DNA from: Candidatus Bathycorpusculum soli
GTDB taxonomy: Archaea; Thermoproteota; Bathyarchaeia; Bathyarchaeales; Bathycorpusculaceae
Assembly: GCA_031277345.1 (NCBI GenBank)
Contig: JAITMO010000107.1
Location: 1 to 34,860, forward strand
Length of the DNA: 34,860 nucleotides
Direction of reading: 5' to 3'
A model generated the notes under the pieces. It saw nothing but the letters and a program-made list of their open reading frames with translations. It had not been told where the DNA came from and made no database searches. The translations under genes and the position numbers were made by a program. Below are positions 1 to 9,715 of this stretch, one piece after another; the first letter of the stretch is position 1, and each line of letters begins with the position of its first letter.

Positions 1-138
1 ACCCAATGCACATATCTATGCTACACATTTTACTCACTTTACGGGTCACCAGCAGGAAGCCTTTCATTAGCAAGAGAACAATGGAAAAACACAGCACTCA
101 TACTAAAAAAGAAACAACAACCAAAAGACACCAAATAA
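1..138 (+). CDS. C-terminal tail of a CDS truncated by the window edge (possible)
   Basis: Frame 1 is open from base 1 to TAA at 136-138 (..YGSPAGSLSLAREQWKNTALILKKKQQPKDTK*). No family recognised. Confidence 0.3.
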   Translation, partial: TQCTYLCYTFYSLYGSPAGSLSLAREQWKNTALILKKKQQPKDTK

Positions 139-558
139 CTAATCAATCAACAAAAACTAACTCAACACGATAAGAATTGAAGCGCTGAAGCTAACTTTTC
201 GATTTAAGCAATAGGAATTTTTTAGCAAATACCTTAATTTACGGATTTTTACGCCAGACATGTTTCACATTTTTTAATAATTTGACACAATACCTAAATA
301 AATAATACGTAACTACAATAAAATAATTCAAAAACATTTTTAATTATAAAAACAGTCAAAAAATGAGTTTTATCCAAAACCTATTACGTAAATTTGAAAA
401 GTTAGACTTAATCATAAAAACATATTAAATCTGATAAGGCCACATATACGAAAAAACCCAACACAACAAAGATGAACGCGACTAATCACTTACTAGAATG
501 ATGAGATTGTTGAAAGAAAAAGAAAAGTTTATCAGTTCTTTCTATGCACTACTGTTGT

Positions 559-2439
559 TTAAGTTTCTTGTTCGAACTGACTGTTGTAGAGTTCGGCGTA
601 AAATCCGCCTTTTGCTAATAATTCAACATGGTTACCACTTTCTATGATGTCACCGTTTTTCATAACAAGAATCAGATCAGCATTACGAATAGTCGAAAGT
701 CGATGCGCAATAACAAATGATGTTCTACCATGCATTAAATGATCCATCGCTTTTTGCACAATACTTTCGGTGCGAGTATCTACAGAACTTGTTGCTTCAT
801 CTAATATCAGTAATGGCGCATTTTGAATCATAGCTCTAGCAATAGTTACTAATTGCCTTTGGCCAACTGATAAATTCGTTTTATCATCCAACTCAGTATC
901 ATAACCATTAGGCAGGGTTTGTATAAATTGGTGAATACCAACAGTTTTACAAACAGCAACCACTTCTTCATCAGTAACACCCTGCTTACTGTAGAGAATA
1001 TTTTCCTTAATAGACCCTTCAAAGAGCCAAGTATCCTGCAGCACCATACAAAATTGATCATGCACATTTTCTCTTGTAACTTGCTTTGTAGACACACCGT
1101 CTATACAAATCTCGCCACTATCAATTTCATAGAACCGCATCAACAGATTAACAATTGTTGTTTTTCCCGCACCAGTAGGTCCAACAATAGCTATCTTTTG
1201 GCCTGCTTGCACCTTTGCAGAGAAATTGTTGATAACAGGTTTATCTTTCTCGTAACCAAAATGGACATTCTTGAATTCAACATTGCCCTTAACATTTGCT
1301 AATCTTTCAAGTTTTTGGCTTTCATCAGCTAATTCTGCCTCATCTAAAAACTCAAATACACGCTCACTAGCAGCAGCAGTTATTTGCAATTGCTGCATCG
1401 ACTGAGCTAACTGCGTTAATGGTTGCGTGAATAACCGAATATATATCATAAACGCGACAATAACCCCAAAATCAGTCGTGCCATTCATAACTAAAGCTGC
1501 ACCAACGACACACACAGCCACATACCCAAAATTTCCAATAAAACTCATAAGAGGCATCATTAAACCAGACATAAATTGAGACTTCCAACTACTCTCATAA
1601 AGCGAACTATTTATAGTCTCAAAAGTCTTTTTTGCCTCTTTGCCACCGTTGTAAACTTTAACAACGTTATGACCAGAATAAATTTCCTCAATATGACCAT
1701 TAACATTCCCAAGACCTTGCTGCTGTGCAACAAAATGTTTCTGAGATCGCGACATAATAACCATCATTAACACAAACCCAATAACAGAAGCACCTATCGC
1801 AGTTAACGCCATAATCCAATTCGTAATAAGCATCATTATAATAGAACCAACAAACAAAGTAACAGCCCTTGCCAAAGTGTCAAGACTCTGGTTAAGTGTC
1901 TGACCGATAGCATCAACATCATTAGTCACACGACTAATAACGTCACCATAACTTGTCTTATCAAAATATCTAAAAGGCAGTCTACTAATTTTTTGCGAAA
2001 CATCTGACCGCATATTTTTAGATATTCTTGCAGACACTGTTGCCATAATATAATGCTCTATAAAACCAAGAACATACGATGCTGCATAAAGAAAAACAAG
2101 CAACATCCCAATGTTAAACACAGCAGCTAAATCGATCGCAGAAAATACAGGACCACCATTTACTATAGCAGGAATCACACCCGCTTGAATCACATTAGTC
2201 ATATCCCGTATTTTATTGGGACCAAGAATTACAAACACAGCACTCAAAGATGCAAAAACAAGAGCAACCACAATAAGAGGCATATAACCCTTACAATAAG
2301 CTATAAGTTGACCCCAAGTTTTTTTGAAATTCTTTGCCTTCTCAGCAGAACCCATACCAGAACGATTACCAAAACCGCCTGCAAAACCGTTATCTTTCTT
2401 TCTATGACCAGCCTTACTCACGATACAATTCCTCCTCAT
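559..2439 (-). CDS. ABC transporter, fused permease/ATPase, MdlB/MsbA-type exporter half (catalytic NBD)
   Basis: N-terminal multi-TM domain; Walker A GPTGAGKTT, signature LSVGQRQ, Walker B LLILDEATSSVD, switch His in IAHRLST. Confidence 0.93.
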   Translation of the reverse strand: MRRNCIVSKAGHRKKDNGFAGGFGNRSGMGSAEKAKNFKKTWGQLIAYCKGYMPLIVVALVFASLSAVFVILGPNKIRDMTNVIQAGVIPAIVNGGPVFSAIDLAAVFNIGMLLVFLYAASYVLGFIEHYIMATVSARISKNMRSDVSQKISRLPFRYFDKTSYGDVISRVTNDVDAIGQTLNQSLDTLARAVTLFVGSIIMMLITNWIMALTAIGASVIGFVLMMVIMSRSQKHFVAQQQGLGNVNGHIEEIYSGHNVVKVYNGGKEAKKTFETINSSLYESSWKSQFMSGLMMPLMSFIGNFGYVAVCVVGAALVMNGTTDFGVIVAFMIYIRLFTQPLTQLAQSMQQLQITAAASERVFEFLDEAELADESQKLERLANVKGNVEFKNVHFGYEKDKPVINNFSAKVQAGQKIAIVGPTGAGKTTIVNLLMRFYEIDSGEICIDGVSTKQVTRENVHDQFCMVLQDTWLFEGSIKENILYSKQGVTDEEVVAVCKTVGIHQFIQTLPNGYDTELDDKTNLSVGQRQLVTIARAMIQNAPLLILDEATSSVDTRTESIVQKAMDHLMHGRTSFVIAHRLSTIRNADLILVMKNGDIIESGNHVELLAKGGFYAELYNSQFEQET

Positions 2440-4177
2440 TCAATTGAGACATTGCAATTTCTTTATACACAACACAATTACGAAGCAACTCGTTGTGGGT
2501 TCCTTTCCCAACAATTTTACCTTCATCAAGCACAATAATTTGATCAGCATCCATAATTGTGCCTATTCTTTGTGCAACAATCAAACTGGTTACTCCCGCA
2601 GTTTCCTGTTTTAAGGCACTACGCAAAATACGGTCGGTTTTATAATCTAATGCTGAGAATGAATCATCAAAAATGTAAATCTCAGGTTTACGACATACCG
2701 CACGAGCAATAGCAAGTCGCTGTTTCTGACCACCTGACACATTTGTTCCACCCTGTGAAATAGCAGCACCATATCCATCAGGCATTTTTTCAACAAAATC
2801 GGTACCCTGTGCAATCTGTATAGCTTTTTTAACCTCATCAATACTAAACTCAGCACCACCATTATCGCCATAAGCAACATTGAATTCTACAGTTCCCTTA
2901 AATAACACTGCTTTTTGAGGCACATAACCAATCTTATTACAAAGAGCCTCCAGCTTGTAATCTTTAACATTTACTCCATCTATCAACACTTCACCCTCAG
3001 TTACATCAAAAAATCGAGGAATAAGATTAATCAGCGTTGATTTACCACTTCCAGTCGAACCAATAAAAGCAACCGTTTCACCTTGCTTTGCGGTAAAGCT
3101 CACATTTTTAAGAACAAAATCAACTGCATCAGGATACTTAAAACTAACATTATTAAAAACAACTTCACCTACAAGTCCAGATTTTCCTGTAGTTTCCACA
3201 CCATCAATAATGCGGGGTTCAGTATCAAGTACTTCATTAATACGCTTTGCAGAAACACTTGCACGAGGCCACATAATAAATATTATTACCAGCATCATAA
3301 AAGACATAATAACCATCATAGCATAAGTTGAAAAGATAACCATATCTGTAAACAAGCTCAATTTATCAGTAGCTAACTGGGCTGCATCAATTAGAAATGC
3401 ACCTATCCAATAAATCGCAAGAGAAAGCAAATTCATTATCACCATAAGAGTAGGTAACATTAGAGCCAGAGCACGCCCTGCAAACAGATGAGTGTCGGTA
3501 AGCTCCTTGTTTGCCGCTTCAAATTTAGCTTTTTGATAATCCTCAGCATTGTAAGCACGAACAACACGTAAACCCATAAGATTTTCTCGCGTTACACGTG
3601 TTATATTATCGGTAAGGGTCTGCATTTTTTTGAACTTTGGCACAAGAAAGACCATAAGCACAACAACCATAATAGATACACCTAAAACAGCTACCCCAGT
3701 AGCTAATGACCACTCAAAACCTTTTCCAGCAATCTTAAATATTGCCCAAACAGCCAAAATTGGAGCCTTAATAACTAATTGTAAAGCTAACACAATAAGC
3801 ATTTGAACTTGGGTAATATCGTTTGTGGAACGCGTAATCAGACTTGACGTTGAAAAACGGTTGATTTCTTCCATTGAGAACGATTCAACCTTGTTAAACA
3901 ACAAACTACGCACACGCTGCGAAAAAGATGCACCAATACGTGCCGCAAAGAATCCAACAATAATTGCAGCTACAAGACTACCTAACGTGCACAAAATCAT
4001 ATAGCCACCAGCAAGCCAAACCTCACTTATTGCGCCGGATGTCTGAATAAGTTCAGTTATTTTGGACATATAGTCAGGCAGTTTAAGATCAAGCCAAACT
4101 GACGCGACAATAAACACTAAACTAACACCTATCAACAACCACTCTTTAGATGTCAAATATTTGAGGAGTTTAAACAC
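2414..4177 (-). CDS. ABC transporter, fused permease/ATPase, partner half with degenerate NBD
   Basis: Walker A GSTGSGKST, signature VSGGQKQR, Walker B IYIFDDSFSALD (D in place of catalytic E), switch position Q (VAQRIGT). Overlaps the next gene by 26 bp. Confidence 0.93.
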   Translation of the reverse strand: MFKLLKYLTSKEWLLIGVSLVFIVASVWLDLKLPDYMSKITELIQTSGAISEVWLAGGYMILCTLGSLVAAIIVGFFAARIGASFSQRVRSLLFNKVESFSMEEINRFSTSSLITRSTNDITQVQMLIVLALQLVIKAPILAVWAIFKIAGKGFEWSLATGVAVLGVSIMVVVLMVFLVPKFKKMQTLTDNITRVTRENLMGLRVVRAYNAEDYQKAKFEAANKELTDTHLFAGRALALMLPTLMVIMNLLSLAIYWIGAFLIDAAQLATDKLSLFTDMVIFSTYAMMVIMSFMMLVIIFIMWPRASVSAKRINEVLDTEPRIIDGVETTGKSGLVGEVVFNNVSFKYPDAVDFVLKNVSFTAKQGETVAFIGSTGSGKSTLINLIPRFFDVTEGEVLIDGVNVKDYKLEALCNKIGYVPQKAVLFKGTVEFNVAYGDNGGAEFSIDEVKKAIQIAQGTDFVEKMPDGYGAAISQGGTNVSGGQKQRLAIARAVCRKPEIYIFDDSFSALDYKTDRILRSALKQETAGVTSLIVAQRIGTIMDADQIIVLDEGKIVGKGTHNELLRNCVVYKEIAMSQLNEEELYRE

Positions 4178-4289
4178 GTAACACTACACCACAGTTAACA
4201 ATTATTCAGTAAACGTTCTCCAAACATTTAACATATAAACGTATGCTACAACCACAACAGCAACCTAAATAAAACACACAGTTTACAAA

Positions 4290-4904
4290 TTACACTTGGG
4301 GACAACCGCAAACAGTATTATCAATCACTCGACAAAGAACCTCAAAAACCTCATCAGCCGTCAGATTATCAGTATCTAAAATAAAATTAAAAGGAGCAAA
4401 ATCCTCATCCAAACAAAACCCATAAAGCTCCCGATAAATCGCCTTTGTCTGAGCTTCTTTTTTCTTAAGAACAGAAAAAGCCTCCTTAAAAGTCATCTTA
4501 TCACGCTCAGCCACCCGTGCTACACGCTTATCAAAAGATGCCATCAACCAAATTTTAAAACCATACTCTAGCAGCCAAGGCATAGTCCAACTATCAAGTA
4601 GCACATCACCCAACTTGGCATAACCAAGCAACTTGTCATCTACTGTCCTATCAAACTGAGAATCGTGAACACGTCGCTCTAAAAAACTTAAACCCTCAGG
4701 ACTCTCCCACCAACCCTCACCAGTCACCGCGCAACCAGCCTCTCTAGCCAACTCTTTAAGAGCATCCCCACCAGAATAACACTTCAAATTATACCGTGCC
4801 GCAACCTTCTTAGATAAAGTACTCTTTCCCGTACCCGCCATTCCAGAAATACAAAGAACCAAAGGCTTACGAACATCCAATTGAGGACCACCACTAACAG
4901 ACAT
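4290..4904 (-). CDS. cmk: Archaeal-type cytidylate kinase
   Basis: P-loop GMAGTGKST; small NMP-kinase; located next to DUF106 as in many archaea. Confidence 0.8.
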   Translation of the reverse strand: MSVSGGPQLDVRKPLVLCISGMAGTGKSTLSKKVAARYNLKCYSGGDALKELAREAGCAVTGEGWWESPEGLSFLERRVHDSQFDRTVDDKLLGYAKLGDVLLDSWTMPWLLEYGFKIWLMASFDKRVARVAERDKMTFKEAFSVLKKKEAQTKAIYRELYGFCLDEDFAPFNFILDTDNLTADEVFEVLCRVIDNTVCGCPQV

Positions 4905-4917
4905 AACACAACCTCAA

Positions 4918-5391
4918 TTACATATTAGGCGTTGTACCAAAAGCCTTCATCACCAATGTCCCAAAGAACAAAGACGAAACCATGTACCAAACAAACAAAG
5001 GCAACTCAAAGCCGGGCAAATAAGCTACAGTCACCCCTCCAAAAACAGGTGTTAAAACAAAATACCAAAGAGGCAAATAACAGAAAGACAAAGCCATCTG
5101 AATCATTTGAGGCTTCATCATTTTTGCCTGCATAGCATTAATTTGTGACTGTTTTTTTTTAATCCTCTCAAGCTGCTTAGGATCCTGCGAACGTGCAGCA
5201 TTCATACTTTCCTTTCGAAACTCTGATAGTTCCCGCTGCATCGAACGATAATTATCCAAACCAATAAAATGATTAATAACCACCCGGTTAGTCGACTGAA
5301 TAACAATAGACATAACAAGCGCAATAGCCATAATAACAACTGTTACAACGGGAGCCGATAAAAGCCATTCGGGTGCAGACATACTCATCAC
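4918..5391 (-). CDS. DUF106 / EMC3-TMCO1-like (Oxa1 superfamily) membrane protein
   Basis: About 157 aa, three TM segments with a charged coiled-coil after TM1, next to cmk: the archaeal secY-adk-DUF106-cmk context. Confidence 0.8.
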   Translation of the reverse strand: MMSMSAPEWLLSAPVVTVVIMAIALVMSIVIQSTNRVVINHFIGLDNYRSMQRELSEFRKESMNAARSQDPKQLERIKKKQSQINAMQAKMMKPQMIQMALSFCYLPLWYFVLTPVFGGVTVAYLPGFELPLFVWYMVSSLFFGTLVMKAFGTTPNM

Positions 5392-5568
5392 TTGAAATAC
5401 TTACTTATGTAAACCCTAACCATCTTACTTGTTTATAACCATTTTTACTAATTTACCCACAACACACAAACCGTACCACCACAAATAACCTCAAAAACAG
5501 AATATTTAAACAAAACATAGGCAAGCATTAAAAGCGAAAAACACAATTAAATAAAAAGGAAAAATTAA

Positions 5569-6855
5569 ATGGTAACCGACGATCTGCAAGTCCAACTAAC
5601 AAAGTTTGTGAAAGACAACACAAACATAACAGATGCACAGTGGGACAACCGAATGACCCCACAACTACTATTTAACCCCTACACAAAAGACCACGAAGAA
5701 AAAAAACACACCGCACACTACTTCTTGCTAACCGCAGCAATACTCGACGACCAAATGGTAGGCTTCACAGAAAACGCACGCACCCTACTTATCAACCTAC
5801 ACAAACAATACGGAACCAAACGTCTCTTTGAAATCACCAAACCACACCTCTTCAAAGAAGAAATCACAAAATACAGCTTCTACAACTACCTAGGACCACA
5901 AAAAGAAACCATAGCCGAAACCCTAGCAGCCGTCAACATATTTGTCAAATTCAAAGCCGAAAAAGACCTAATACGATACACACAAAAATTCCCCAAACCC
6001 CAAAACTTTGTAGACGAACTAACAAAAACCATCGAAAAAATGAAAGGCCCAAACAAACACAAAGCATGGACCTACATGCGATGGACCGTACGCCCAAACC
6101 CAGACCTAGAAATCTTTAAACAATACACTCCCGAAGACCTCCAAATACCCCTAACAAAAGAAAACGTCAACGTCGCTATAAGCCTAGGACTAATAAAAAC
6201 CACCATACCACACTTATGGAGAGACCCCGATACAAACAAAAACGCACAAATAAAAATCACCCAATACGCTAAACGAATCTTCCCCACCGACCCAGCAAAA
6301 GCAGACTACCCACTATCCTTAATAGGCAAATGGCTCAAACGAAAAAACCTAAACAGAAATACCCTAAAAGAAGCACTAAAATTTTATGAACAAATCCAAA
6401 CAATCGCAAACCAACCCACACAAACACAACCCCAAAAACCAAACAACTACAAAAGCGGATGGGAAAAAGAAACAGCACGAACACTAAAACAAATGAACAT
6501 ACCCTACGGATACGAAACCATCACCTTCATACTACCAGGAGATAAATACACCCCAGACTTTATTTTAGACAAAGAAATCAATGGCAGAAAAATAATCCTT
6601 GAACCACACTACGAAATGAACCTCAAACAATCATCAAAATACTCCCTATTCAAACAAACCTACGGACACAAATTCATGCTAATACTACTCCTAAAAAACG
6701 ACCTAATATCATTCTTCAACAAAAGAAACATCCTCACAAACGACGTATGCGACGACGTATGGCCAATAGAATACGTCAGCCTACTCATAGACAAAATAAA
6801 AACTGGCGAATACACCAACCAAAACAAAACCAAAGAAACTAACAACAAAAAATAA
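5569..6855 (+). CDS. Uncharacterised 428-aa protein: helical N-terminus resembling DUF2400/HhH-GPD proteins plus PD-(D/E)XK nuclease-like C-terminus
   Basis: Single ORF with AAAAGGAA upstream of ATG. Segment KAWTYMRWTVRPNPDLEIF..PEDLQIPLTKENVNVAISLGLI..IFPTDPAKADYPLSLIGKWL recalls DUF2400/glycosylase-type proteins. C-terminal WEKETARTLKQMNIPYGYE..YTPDFILDKE..IILEPHYEM resembles a restriction-endonuclease fold. Confidence 0.85.
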   Translation: MVTDDLQVQLTKFVKDNTNITDAQWDNRMTPQLLFNPYTKDHEEKKHTAHYFLLTAAILDDQMVGFTENARTLLINLHKQYGTKRLFEITKPHLFKEEITKYSFYNYLGPQKETIAETLAAVNIFVKFKAEKDLIRYTQKFPKPQNFVDELTKTIEKMKGPNKHKAWTYMRWTVRPNPDLEIFKQYTPEDLQIPLTKENVNVAISLGLIKTTIPHLWRDPDTNKNAQIKITQYAKRIFPTDPAKADYPLSLIGKWLKRKNLNRNTLKEALKFYEQIQTIANQPTQTQPQKPNNYKSGWEKETARTLKQMNIPYGYETITFILPGDKYTPDFILDKEINGRKIILEPHYEMNLKQSSKYSLFKQTYGHKFMLILLLKNDLISFFNKRNILTNDVCDDVWPIEYVSLLIDKIKTGEYTNQNKTKETNNKK

Positions 6856-6910
6856 CCACAATAAATACACAGTACACTTACAAAATTAACAAATTAAATA
6901 ATTAAATTTT

Positions 6911-6944
6911 ATAAAAAATAAAAAAGAAAAAAAGGCAAAAGCCT
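6911..6944 (-). terminator. Hairpin plus U-tract terminator downstream of secY
   Basis: Minus strand reads AGGC-TTTT-GCCT followed by TTTTTTCTTTTTT, 11 nt past the secY stop. Confidence 0.6.
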
Positions 6945-6954
6945 ACTTACTTGT

Positions 6955-8385
6955 TTAGTCGCCTAATAGCGCTTTAAAGGCAGGGAACATTTCAGCAGCA
7001 CGTTCACGCATCAACAATTCATAATACTGATATATGATACCAACAGACAACAAGATACCAGTTCCCGAACCGAAAACACCTAGAAAGTCAGCTAAACCAG
7101 CTATTAGACCAACTATTATACCACCAAGCACCGTCACCACTGGAATATACCGTCTTAATATTTGCTCAATTGGTCGCTCACTACGTCTATACCCCGGAAT
7201 TTGCATGCCACTATCCATAAGCTGCTTAGCCACTTTATTAGGGCCTAAACCGCCAATTTCAAGCCAAGTTAACGAGAATATAGCACAGAAAAGGACCAAA
7301 ATGCCAAGATACACCAATGCGCGAATTGGTTCAGCATATACATTCATAATACCAGAGGGTGCAGTCACATAATGCGCTAAACCACCGATACTGGTAATAC
7401 CTGAACCATCATCAGCATAGTTTCCAAAGATTCGGAAAAACCATGTGACCATAGTTGAGTTAGGATTGTTGAAGCGTGTCCATAGCAGTTGTGTAAAGAA
7501 GAACACGTTTGCAAACAGCGCACTAGCAAATATGACTGGTAAGTTGCTGACATACAATAGTTTAATTGGGTATCTGCTACGGAAGCCTTTGTAACCTGCA
7601 TAAGTTACCGGCAATTCAACACGTATACCCTGCACATATATGATTATAAGAAATACAGCAATTGTCGCAATGAAACCAATTAATGAATATGGATATGAAC
7701 CACCCGAACCTAAGATCCAGCCAGAAGCAGTTAATGACTCCTCTGCAGTGCTTAGCAAAGACGTTAATGCACCTACGAACAAACCATTTGTCGGCGAGAA
7801 AGTAGCCCACAAAATTTGTTGAGCAACACCAGCCATAATAAAGAGACTTATACCACTGCCTAAACCCCAGCCTTTTTGAAGCAATTCATCAAGAAGCATC
7901 ACAACTATACCAACAGCTACCAATTGGAAAAGTATAGCAAGTATCACAATTATACCAAGCTCAGAAAGTGAACCATACATGCCACTCCAAATATACGCAC
8001 CTGCTTGCAAAGCAGTTAAAGCGATAGAGAAAACTTTACTTGCTGAAGTAAAAAGACTTCTATCTTCAGGATTAGACATATCACATTTAATTATTGAAGA
8101 ACCAACAAGTAACTGGAGAATTAAACCAGCAGTCACGATAGGCCCTATACCCAACTCCATCAAAGTACCTCTGTTGGAGGCAAAGATGACTCTCAACTGT
8201 GAAAACTGGTCAAACTCGCTTGGGCCAACACCATAAAGAGGGACTTCAGTCATGACTAAGAAAATTATTAAAACAAGTGCTGTCCAGAAGATTTTTTCAT
8301 TAAAAGAAACTTTGCGTGTGGGTTTTTTTATTTCAGGTAAAATTCTGCCGATTGGCTTAAATATACTAAGGAATCTTCCAGCCAT
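6955..8385 (-). CDS. secY: Preprotein translocase subunit SecY
   Basis: About 10 TM segments, archaeal SecY N-terminus (MAGRFLSIFKPIGRILPEI..), located after rpl15. Confidence 0.97.
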   Translation of the reverse strand: MAGRFLSIFKPIGRILPEIKKPTRKVSFNEKIFWTALVLIIFLVMTEVPLYGVGPSEFDQFSQLRVIFASNRGTLMELGIGPIVTAGLILQLLVGSSIIKCDMSNPEDRSLFTSASKVFSIALTALQAGAYIWSGMYGSLSELGIIVILAILFQLVAVGIVVMLLDELLQKGWGLGSGISLFIMAGVAQQILWATFSPTNGLFVGALTSLLSTAEESLTASGWILGSGGSYPYSLIGFIATIAVFLIIIYVQGIRVELPVTYAGYKGFRSRYPIKLLYVSNLPVIFASALFANVFFFTQLLWTRFNNPNSTMVTWFFRIFGNYADDGSGITSIGGLAHYVTAPSGIMNVYAEPIRALVYLGILVLFCAIFSLTWLEIGGLGPNKVAKQLMDSGMQIPGYRRSERPIEQILRRYIPVVTVLGGIIVGLIAGLADFLGVFGSGTGILLSVGIIYQYYELLMRERAAEMFPAFKALLGD

Positions 8386-8394
8386 GTTTTAACG

Positions 8395-8808
8395 TTACGC
8401 TCCGGTCTCTTTGGAGACTGTAATTACTTTACCGCCAGCTTTGGCGATTTTTTCTTCAGCTGTTTTAGAGCATTCTAGAACTGTAACAGTTAAAGCTCTT
8501 GTGACTTTTCCAGCACCTAACAATTTGGTGTAACCTAGTGCAGCTAAATTAATTGCATTGGTTTCAGTAATTTCAGCTAATTTCTGGAGATTGATAATTT
8601 TTTCTTTCTTGTGTAGACTTCGAGGGGATGTAAAACCGTGGTTTCCAAAATAGTCCGGCTCAGAAGTAACTACTTTACTCCAAAGGTGCTTGTGTCGTCC
8701 AACTTTTCGATTGCCTTTACTGCCCGCATCGCGGTGTTGGCCAATCCTTCCGTAACCCTGTGTCCTCGAACCTCTTGTTTTTCGTATTTTTCTAAGTTTA
8801 TGAGGCAT
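8395..8808 (-). CDS. rpl15: Large ribosomal subunit protein uL15
   Basis: MPHKLRKIRKTRGSRTQGYGRIGQHRDAGSKGNRKVGRHKHLW; archaeal L15 N-terminus and operon position. Confidence 0.96.
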   Translation of the reverse strand: MPHKLRKIRKTRGSRTQGYGRIGQHRDAGSKGNRKVGRHKHLWSKVVTSEPDYFGNHGFTSPRSLHKKEKIINLQKLAEITETNAINLAALGYTKLLGAGKVTRALTVTVLECSKTAEEKIAKAGGKVITVSKETGA

Positions 8809-8833
8809 ATTCTAATCCGCTTCTTGTTGTTTA

Positions 8834-9274
8834 TTATTTATTGTGAATTTCGGCTTTTTTTAATTTTATTTCCAACACGCCATTCTTGAAAGTTGTGTGG
8901 ATATCGCTGGGTATGACTACCTTCGGCAAATTTAAACTTTTATAGAATCTGCGTTCTTTTGATTTTGCAGACAGCGTAATTTTCTGATCTTTCACATTTA
9001 TCTTAAAGGATTCCTTATTAAATCCTGCGATGTCTGCAACAATAGTTATCCAATTATTCTCTTGGAAAATATCGATTAAAGGTTTAAGGTCACTAAATTT
9101 GCGCTTACTATAGCCTTTTGGAACCCTAAAGCTTGGGCTATAACGTGTGTTTTTAGCAGGTTTAAGAGTATCTATACGCATTGACTTGGACGCGCTTTTA
9201 ACACCCAAACCAGCATCATCGCCAAGGTCTGACCATTTACGATGTTTAATACTTCTACGCCACTTTGCACTCAT
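8834..9274 (-). CDS. Hsp20/alpha-crystallin-like small heat shock protein
   Basis: PLIDIFQENNWITIVADIAGFNKESFKINVKDQKITLSAKS..FKNGVLEIKLKK matches an alpha-crystallin domain. Confidence 0.8.
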   Translation of the reverse strand: MSAKWRRSIKHRKWSDLGDDAGLGVKSASKSMRIDTLKPAKNTRYSPSFRVPKGYSKRKFSDLKPLIDIFQENNWITIVADIAGFNKESFKINVKDQKITLSAKSKERRFYKSLNLPKVVIPSDIHTTFKNGVLEIKLKKAEIHNK

Positions 9275-9307
9275 TATTACCCATCCAAATACTTATCGCA
9301 TCTCATT

Positions 9308-9330
9308 TTCGATATTATAAAAGATATCGC
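9308..9330 (-). promoter_or_regulatory. Putative TATA box inside an inverted repeat, upstream of the hsp20-like gene
   Basis: CGATAT-TATAAAAG-ATATCG at 9310-9329; minus strand reads TTTTATAAT about 45 nt upstream of the ATG. Confidence 0.4.
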
Positions 9331-9715
9331 AGTCTAAAGCACAAAAAAATACTTACAACATAAAGAGGAAAATAATCATAAAAACGGAAAAAATGACACA
9401 CAAACATGCAGACCTACAAAAATTTTCACGTTAAATGGTCAACATCAACTATAATTGCACAATTAACCCTAAAACAAAAAATATAATTCAAAAAAACCAT
9501 GTATCCATGATTAACGTACACGTTCGTATTAGTCTTTTTTATATCAACAAACAGAACATTTCAGTTAACAAAAATTGATGCATTTAACATCTTGTATACC
9601 TGTAACGTTCAAACAGATAAGAAAAAAACATTCTTCAAAACTTGTATATTAATTATGAATACATGGAAAAAATAAAAATTAAGGGGAATGTAAAGTAGGA
9701 ACGCTTATCAGGTGA

